Source: Flavobacterium agricola
GTDB lineage: Bacteria > Bacteroidota > Bacteroidia > Flavobacteriales > Flavobacteriaceae
Direction of reading: 5' to 3'
Assembly (NCBI RefSeq): GCF_025919725.1
Contig: NZ_CP081495.1
Location: 372,001 to 436,000, forward strand
DNA length: 64,000 nucleotides
Positions 58,297 to 64,000 of this stretch are shown piece by piece. The number at the start of each line of letters is the position of its first letter. Position 1 is the stretch's first letter. The notes under the pieces were generated by a model, which searched no databases, was not told the DNA's origin, and saw only the letters and a program-made list of their open reading frames with translations. The position numbers were made by a program, and so were the translations under genes.

Positions 58297-59688
58297 TTAC
58301 AAGTGAATTACTTCACCGTAAGCTGCTGCTACAGCTTCCATAACCGCTTCTGACATCGTAGGGTGAGGGTGAACTGCTTTTAAAATTTCGTGTCCTGTAG
58401 TTTCTAGTTTACGTGCTACAACTGCTTCTGCAATCATATCGGTAACACCAGCACCAATCATATGGCAACCTAACCATTCACCGTATTTTGCATCAAAAAT
58501 AACTTTTACAAATCCGTCTGGTGTACCAGCTGCTTTTGCTTTTCCTGATGCTGAGAATGGAAATTTACCAACTTTAATATCGTAACCAGCTTCAACGGCT
58601 TTCTTTTCTGTTAAACCAACTGAAGCAATTTCTGGAGTTGCATACGTACAACCAGGAATGTTACCGTAATCTAAAGGTTCTACATGTAAGCCTGCAATTT
58701 TTTCAACACATAAAATACCTTCTGCAGAAGCTACGTGAGCTAATGCTTGACCTGGAACTACGTCACCAATTGCGTAATAACCTGGTACGTTAGTTTGGTA
58801 ATATTTGTCTACTAAAATTTTATCACGATCGGTAGCAATACCTAATTCTTCTAAACCAATGTTTTCAATATTAGATTTAATACCAACTGCTGATAAAAGC
58901 ACGTCAGCTTCTAAAACTTCTTCACCTTTAGCTGTTTTAACATAAGCTTTTACGCCTTCACCTGTTGTATCAACTTTTTCAACTGATGAATTGGTCATGA
59001 TTTTAATTCCAGATTTCTTTAAAGAACGTTCAAATTGTTTAGAAATATCTTCGTCTTCAACCGGAACAATGTTTGGCATAAATTCAACAATAGTTACGTC
59101 TGTACCCATTGAATTGTAAAAATGCGCAAATTCTACACCAATTGCTCCAGAACCTACTACAATAAGTTTTTTAGGTTGTTCTGGTAATGTCATTGCTTGA
59201 CGGTAACCAATTACTTTTTTACCGTCTTGAGGTAAGTTTGGTAATTCACGAGAACGTGCACCAGTTGCAATAATAATATGGTCAGCTGTATAATTTTCTA
59301 CTTTTCCGTCTGCTAAAGTAACTTCAACCGTTTTGTTAGCTTTTACTTTACCGAATCCGTTAATAATATCAATTTTATTTTTTGACATTAAGAACTGAAC
59401 ACCTTTGCTCATAGATTCTGCAACGTTACGAGATCTTTGAATTACAGCGTTAAAATCTTTATCTACTTCACCAGTAATGGTTAAACCGTAGTCAGAGGCA
59501 TGTTTTAAATAATCAAAAACTTGAGCTGATTTTAATAGGGCTTTTGTAGGAATACACCCCCAGTTTAAACAAATACCACCTAAGTTTTCTTTTTCAACAA
59601 TAGCAACTTTAAAACCTAATTGAGAAGCTCGAATTGCAGTTACGTACCCGCCAGGTCCGCTACCTAGAACGATAATATCATACTTCAT
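58297..59688 (-). CDS. lpdA: Dihydrolipoyl dehydrogenase (E3)
   Basis: A 463-residue FAD-dependent disulfide oxidoreductase regenerating lipoamide in 2-oxoacid dehydrogenase complexes. The FAD motif VLGSGPGGY, the redox pair GGICLNWGCIPTK (C40, C45), the NAD motif VVGSGAIGVEFAH and the C-terminal HPHPTMSE, which supplies the catalytic His-Glu, are intact. Length is standard. It lies downstream of the ABC exporter on the same strand, 59 bases apart; no other dehydrogenase-complex gene is near. Confidence 0.96.
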   Translation of the reverse strand: MKYDIIVLGSGPGGYVTAIRASQLGFKVAIVEKENLGGICLNWGCIPTKALLKSAQVFDYLKHASDYGLTITGEVDKDFNAVIQRSRNVAESMSKGVQFLMSKNKIDIINGFGKVKANKTVEVTLADGKVENYTADHIIIATGARSRELPNLPQDGKKVIGYRQAMTLPEQPKKLIVVGSGAIGVEFAHFYNSMGTDVTIVEFMPNIVPVEDEDISKQFERSLKKSGIKIMTNSSVEKVDTTGEGVKAYVKTAKGEEVLEADVLLSAVGIKSNIENIGLEELGIATDRDKILVDKYYQTNVPGYYAIGDVVPGQALAHVASAEGILCVEKIAGLHVEPLDYGNIPGCTYATPEIASVGLTEKKAVEAGYDIKVGKFPFSASGKAKAAGTPDGFVKVIFDAKYGEWLGCHMIGAGVTDMIAEAVVARKLETTGHEILKAVHPHPTMSEAVMEAVAAAYGEVIHL

Positions 59689-59747
59689 AAATGCTTTATT
59701 TCTGTCTTTATTTATTCGCTAAAATAGTGATAAAATAGTAAATATCA

Positions 59748-61495
59748 CTACAAATTGTTTTTAAATTGTGATTCGTATAATTTTTTGTAATATCCGTTCG
59801 GAATAGTAATTAAATCGTAATGATTTCCTTCTTCTATAATCTTTCCTTTATCCATAACAATAATGCGATCGGCATGTTGAATGGTGGCTAAACGATGGGC
59901 AATAACGATTGATGTTGAATTTTTCGTTAATCTTTCTATTGCAGTTTGAATAAGTTCTTCGGTGTACGAATCGATAGATGAAGTTGCCTCGTCTAAAATT
60001 AAAATATTAGGTTTAGCTACGTAGGCGCGAATAAAAGCGATAAGCTGACGTTGTCCTGACGAAAGCATGCCTCCACGTTCTTTAACATTAAAATCGTACC
60101 CGCCGGGTAATTGCATAATAAATTCGTGCGCACCAATTTTTTTGGCTGCTTCTATCACATCTTGTTTTGTAATGTTGGGGTTGTACAAGGCAATGTTGTT
60201 GTAAATGCTGTCGGCAAATAAAAAAACATCTTGTAATACAACGGCTATGTTTTTGCGTAAATCTTCAACTTTAAAATCATACAAATCGTGTCCGTCTAAT
60301 AATATTTCGCCCGAATCGATATCGTAAAAACGATTTAATAAATTGATAATGGTAGATTTTCCTGCACCTGTTGTACCAACAATAGCAATGGTTTCGCCTG
60401 CCTTTACTTTTAAATCGATGCCTTTTAAAACTTCTTCTCCGTGTACATAACTAAAACGAACTTGTTTTAATTCAATATCACCTTTTAATCGGTCTAAAGA
60501 TTTTGTTCCTGTAGGTTGTACATGCTCGGTTGTATCTAAAACTTCAAAAACACGTTCGGCCGATATAATCCCCATTTGCAACACATTAAATTTATCTGCA
60601 ATATGACGCAAAGGCGTAAATAACAGCTGAATAAAAAGCGTGTACGAGAATAAATCGCCAAAGGTTGTATCACGACTGCCTTCAATAATTTGATGCCCCC
60701 CGTACCAAACTACAAGTGCTAAGGTTAATGAAGATAAAATTTCTGAAACCGGAAAAAAATGGAATTGTATAAAATATTTTTTAACCAAGCTTTGTTGTGT
60801 GCCATGTTAATTTCTTCAAACTTCTCAAGCTCGTTTTTTTCTTGGGTAAAAAGTTGCACAATTTTCATACCCGATAAACGCTCTAAAACAAAGGTGTTTA
60901 AATTACCAACTTGCGTTCTTACTTCCTGAAAGGCAACTTTCATTTTTTGCTGAAAAACGCGTGTGGCATAAACCAAAATTGGCATAACCAGAATAGGAAT
61001 AATACTTAATTCCCAGTTCATGCTTAACATAAAAAATAGTACAACAACCATTTTTAAAACGTCAGAAAAAATCATGAACAAACCTTGCGAAAAAATACTT
61101 GCAATTGATTCGATATCCGAAACGGTTCGCGTTACAATTTTTCCAATAGGTTCGGTATTAAAGTATTTTATTCTAAAGCTGATAATGTGATTAAACAGTT
61201 TTTCTCGAATATCTTTCACAATATCCTGTCCAAGCCAACTAGCGAAATAAGTAAAGAAAAACTGAAAAGCTACCTCACAAAGTAAAACAACGCCCATTAA
61301 AATAATGTAATAAAACAGGCCGTCTAAATCTTTTAAAGTAATATAAAGGTCAATGGTTTTTTTTAGTAAAAAAGGACGTAAAGCTGCAAATACAGATAAT
61401 AAAACAGCAAAAACAATAACCCAAATAAATCGGGCTTTGTACGGCTTACCGTGCTTAATTACTTTAATCAGTGAATCTGTATTAATTGTTTTCAT
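59748..61495 (-). pseudogene. ABC exporter (fused membrane and ATPase domains), interrupted by a frameshift
   Basis: From ATG 61495 the membrane domain (KTINTDSLIKV, TRTVSDIESIASIFSQGL) runs to KAWLKNILYNSIFF and then leaves frame. The remainder starts FPVSEILSSLTLALVVWYGG and includes the ATPase with Walker A VGTTGAGKST, signature MLSSGQRQLI, Walker B ILILDEATSSID and H-loop IVIAHRLAT, to 59748. A seven-A run at 60753-60759 needs one more base to restore SIFFPVSE. Rejoined length (~582) fits MsbA-like lipid or drug exporters, and all catalytic motifs survive. It overlaps truA by 14 bases (coupled translation). A real frameshift would separate the domains. Confidence 0.85.
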
Positions 61496-62231
61496 TGTTT
61501 AAATAAGGATAAATAACTTGGGTTAAATACAAACCGTGTGCCGGTACCGAAAAGCCAGCTTTTTTACGCGATTTACTTTCTATAACTTCCTGAAACCCGG
61601 CAATAGAAAGCTTACCAAGGCCCACATTTACTAAAGTACCAACAATAGCACGCACCATGTTACGTAAAAACCGATCGGCTGTAATAGTAAATACCAAATG
61701 GTTTTGGTTTTGTGTCCAAAAAGCTTGTTTTATTTGGCAGTTAAATGTGTTTACATCGGTATGTGTTTTAGAAAAACATTCAAAATCTATATAGTTAAAA
61801 AGCAATTGGGCAGCTTCGTTCATTTTAGCAACATCTAAAGTTTGATGTTGGTACCAACTGCCTTCGTGAATAAAAGCATCTTTAAAATTATGGATGTGAT
61901 ATTGATAAGTTCTTGAAACGGCATCAAAACGTGCATGTGCCTCATTGTGCATCAAAATAAAATCATAAACAACAATATCTTTAGGTAAAAAAGAATTCAT
62001 TCTTTTAACCAAAGTTGCTGAATTTAGTATTTGATTGCTGTCAAAATGGGCAAACATTTGTTGGGCATGTACGCCAGCATCGGTTCGGCCAGCGCCAACA
62101 ACCTCAATGTTTTCACGTAATAAAGTGGATAACGCTTTATTAAAAACTTCTTGTACGCTAATGGCATCTGGCTGCATTTGCCATCCGTGATAATTTTTGC
62201 CATTGTAAGCAAATTTAACAAAATATCTCAA
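61482..62231 (-). CDS. truA: tRNA pseudouridine(38-40) synthase
   Basis: A 249-residue enzyme converting uridines 38-40 in the anticodon arm of tRNA. The catalytic segment GAGRTDAGVHAQQM (with the essential Asp) and the N-terminal YFVKFAYNGKNYHGWQ are diagnostic, and the C-terminal FLRNMVRAIVGTLVNVGLGKL completes the fold. The start is a TTG (the first Met later in the protein would truncate the conserved N-terminus). Its last 14 bases overlap the start of the ABC exporter gene. Confidence 0.95.
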   Translation of the reverse strand: MRYFVKFAYNGKNYHGWQMQPDAISVQEVFNKALSTLLRENIEVVGAGRTDAGVHAQQMFAHFDSNQILNSATLVKRMNSFLPKDIVVYDFILMHNEAHARFDAVSRTYQYHIHNFKDAFIHEGSWYQHQTLDVAKMNEAAQLLFNYIDFECFSKTHTDVNTFNCQIKQAFWTQNQNHLVFTITADRFLRNMVRAIVGTLVNVGLGKLSIAGFQEVIESKSRKKAGFSVPAHGLYLTQVIYPYLNNENN

Positions 62232-62256
62232 AGCTGTTTTCTTTTATTTCGATATG

Positions 62257-62264
62257 CAAATATA
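62257..62264 (-). promoter_or_regulatory. -7 promoter box of the truA-ABC exporter operon
   Basis: tatatttg on the minus strand, exact TAnnTTTG, 25 bases before the TTG start of truA. Confidence 0.5.
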
Positions 62265-62317
62265 CATTATTTATCGCCTAGCTATAAATGATTGCGCAGC
62301 CTTTCCTTACATTTTTA

Positions 62318-62325
62318 TATATTTG
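62318..62325 (+). promoter_or_regulatory. -7 promoter box of the M64 peptidase gene
   Basis: tatatttg, with TTG at 62292-62294 as a possible -33 element (23-base spacer), 20 bases before ATG 62346. The TTG 62292 is thus promoter rather than start codon. Confidence 0.55.
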
Positions 62326-62345
62326 ATGCAGATCAAAATAAAATT

Positions 62346-63623
62346 ATGAAAAAATTTCTACCTTTTTTATGTTTCCTTTTTTGTGTAATAAGCCATGCGC
62401 AATCTTTTAACACCAATTTTAAAAATCAATCGTTACGTTTTGATTTTTTATTATCGGGCAATGTACATCAAACTACGGTTGATTTAACTGCTGTTCAAAA
62501 AGTAAAAAAATGGAACGGTCGCCGTGTTAATTTAACTACTAATGCGTTACAAGGCGATGCAGAAATTAATGTTTATGATGCGCAAAGCAATAAGTTAATT
62601 TACACCCAATCTTTTTCAACTTTATATCAAGAATGGTTAACACAAACTCAAGCGCAAACCGAAGTTTTTACGACAGAACAGGTGCTATACATTCCATCTC
62701 CAAAACATGATTTTGTAGTTCAAGTTAACTTTTTTGAGAACAATGTACCGGTACAAGTTTTTAAACAAAGTTTTACTACCAAACAAATAAAAAAGATAAA
62801 GCCATTAACAACTACTTATCCTATTGAAGTAAAACAAATAAATAAAGCCAAAGGCACAAAAAGCCCTATAAACTTTACTATTGTTGCCGAAGGATTTACA
62901 GCTGATGAAAAAGATGTGTTTTTTGCTGCAGCAAACCGCGCGGTACAAGCTTTATTTGCTTATCCATCTTTTAAAAAATATAAAAATCAATTTGCTATTC
63001 AAGCTGTTTTTGTTGCTTCGCAAGATGCTGGCGTTACTATTCCAAGTAAAAATATATTTAAAAATACCATTGCTCAAACTACGTTTGATACGTTTAACTC
63101 AGAACGTTATTTAACCACGAACAAAGTTTTTAAAATGCACGATGTGCTGGTTAATAGGCCAACCGATCATCTTTTAATTATTGCAAATTCCAACCAATAT
63201 GGCGGAGCCGGAATATATAATGCATATACGTTAGTTACCTTGTTTGATAAAACTTTTGATGCTGTTGTTGTGCACGAACTTGGGCATAGCTTTGCTGGCT
63301 TGGGCGACGAATATTTTTATGCAAACGATATTTTTTCGGACAATGCTCATAAAAACGAGGTAGAACCTTGGGTTAAAAACAACACAACCTTAGTTGATTT
63401 TGAAAGTAAATGGCAAGCTAAACTTGATGCATCAACCCCAGTTCCAACGCCTTACACAGCCGAAAATAAAAATAAAGTTGGTGTTTATGTGGGGATTGAA
63501 GGTGGTAAAGTTTACATTCCGCACCAAGATTGCAGAATGCATACCAATACTGCAACCGATTTTTGTAGCGTTTGCATTGATGCCATTGAAGAACTGATTT
63601 TACATTATACCCAACAAAACTAA
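62346..63623 (+). CDS. Secreted M64-family (IgA peptidase type) metallopeptidase
   Basis: A 425-residue exported protein. A signal peptide (~1-20, FLPFLCFLFCVISHAQ) is followed by an N-terminal beta-rich domain (~25-150), then the peptidase domain. The zinc site HELGHSFAGLGDEY (~309-322) is an HExxH motif of the type found in peptidase M64. Two cysteines near the end (DFCSVCIDAI) may form a disulfide. Some M64 members cleave IgA, but related Bacteroidota enzymes have other substrates, so the target is unknown. A phosphodiesterase gene follows with a five-base gap. Confidence 0.86.
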   Translation: MKKFLPFLCFLFCVISHAQSFNTNFKNQSLRFDFLLSGNVHQTTVDLTAVQKVKKWNGRRVNLTTNALQGDAEINVYDAQSNKLIYTQSFSTLYQEWLTQTQAQTEVFTTEQVLYIPSPKHDFVVQVNFFENNVPVQVFKQSFTTKQIKKIKPLTTTYPIEVKQINKAKGTKSPINFTIVAEGFTADEKDVFFAAANRAVQALFAYPSFKKYKNQFAIQAVFVASQDAGVTIPSKNIFKNTIAQTTFDTFNSERYLTTNKVFKMHDVLVNRPTDHLLIIANSNQYGGAGIYNAYTLVTLFDKTFDAVVVHELGHSFAGLGDEYFYANDIFSDNAHKNEVEPWVKNNTTLVDFESKWQAKLDASTPVPTPYTAENKNKVGVYVGIEGGKVYIPHQDCRMHTNTATDFCSVCIDAIEELILHYTQQN

Positions 63624-63628
63624 TTTTT

Positions 63629-64000
63629 TTGAAAAAAATATTATTGCTTTCTGACACGCATAGCCATATTGACGAAACGATTTTAAAATACGTAAAACAA
63701 GCTGATGAAGTTTGGCATGCAGGCGATATTGGTGATTTAACAGTTACCGATCAAATTCAAAAATTTAAGCCCTTACGTGGGGTTTATGGTAACATTGACG
63801 ATAACAAAGCACGAGCGGAATTTCCTTTACATAACCGATTTGTTTGCGAAGGTGTTGATGTTTGGATCACTCATATTGGAGGATATCCCGGAAAATACGA
63901 TGTAAAGGTGCGAGAAGAAATTAAACGTAATCCGCCAAAATTATTTATTTGTGGTCATTCACATATTTTAAAAGTACAGTTTGATCAGCAGCTAAAATGT
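63629..64000 (+). CDS. YfcE/MJ0936-like phosphodiesterase (3' end outside window)
   Basis: The first 124 codons of a calcineurin-like metallophosphoesterase. Metal-binding motifs appear in order: LLSDTHSH, HAGDIGD, GVYGNIDD, WITHIGGY and CGHSHI, the compact YfcE/MJ0936 pattern. Such enzymes cleave phosphodiesters in vitro; the natural substrate is unknown. The start is a TTG five bases after the M64 stop, in KKILLLSDTH context. The frame is open at the window edge, so the C-terminus is missing. Confidence 0.88.
   Translation, partial: MKKILLLSDTHSHIDETILKYVKQADEVWHAGDIGDLTVTDQIQKFKPLRGVYGNIDDNKARAEFPLHNRFVCEGVDVWITHIGGYPGKYDVKVREEIKRNPPKLFICGHSHILKVQFDQQLKC

Noticed and set aside
59748..61495. 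Two separate half-transporter genes
   Set aside because: The second piece would begin inside the first in another frame, and a conserved stretch is split exactly at an A7 run. One fused gene with an indel is the better reading.

Overview
The window is a gene-dense, AT-rich chromosomal segment from a member of the Bacteroidota, most probably family Flavobacteriaceae (Flavobacterium/Myroides-like). The evidence is the recurrent TAnnTTTG -7 promoter box, very short 5' leaders, secreted proteins starting QVGIGTTTP, a LytS-type kinase with a propeller sensor, a FucP-type sugar transporter and many DUF families common in that group. No rRNA, tRNA, CRISPR array, transposase or integrase was seen, and no gene-free stretch exceeds 300 bases.

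Layout. 1-10.6 kb: the 3' end of ornithine aminotransferase, a DEAD-box helicase, purB with a CPA2 antiporter, a frameshifted sirtuin, trmH, a DUF4269 protein, secA and a DUF2795 protein. 10.7-16.7 kb: cobalamin adenosyltransferase, a Bcr/CflA-like exporter, an ABC-F ATPase with a methyltransferase, and a porin. 16.9-22.4 kb: a complete RND tripartite efflux operon. 22.4-31.5 kb: a YidR-like protein, a Na/Pi symporter, a DUF2891 lipoprotein, a TonB receptor divergent from a MocR-type regulator, a DUF6642-like protein, a frameshifted metallophosphatase and a lipoprotein. 31.6-34 kb: a metal P-type ATPase and a Fur-family regulator, with a small inverted repeat between them. 34.3-42.4 kb: a LytTR/propeller-kinase two-component pair, a NERD-helicase, a YkvA-like protein, a tandem zinc-ribbon miniprotein, carbonic anhydrase and an ABC ATPase. 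42.5-49.8 kb: a frameshifted O6-methylguanine methyltransferase, pyrD, HMG-CoA lyase, guaB, an inserted cassette, a DMT transporter and an Smr-domain protein. 49.9-64 kb: a YadA-head/C1q-like surface protein, a lipoprotein, a FucP-like transporter, a frameshifted RarD-like transporter, cysteine desulfurase, an MscS channel, lipoamide dehydrogenase, a frameshifted ABC exporter, truA, an M64 peptidase and a partial YfcE-like phosphodiesterase.

Most notable: about 135-147 bp holding the end of guaB, its terminator and the end of the neighbouring transporter gene is present twice, flanking one secreted tail-collar-like gene. The outer copy is an untranslated relic of guaB whose four differences are mostly silent. 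This looks like insertion or allelic replacement at the guaB 3' end. Two tetranucleotide repeats sit at the same junction.

A second pattern concerns data quality or gene decay. Five conserved genes (sirtuin, metallophosphatase, methylguanine methyltransferase, RarD-like transporter, ABC exporter) are each broken by one small indel, always in a homopolymer or short repeat. That pattern fits consensus errors better than five independent pseudogenes, but raw reads are needed to decide.

Start codons were set partly from -7 boxes. In several genes the most upstream possible start lies inside the promoter box and was replaced by a downstream ATG.
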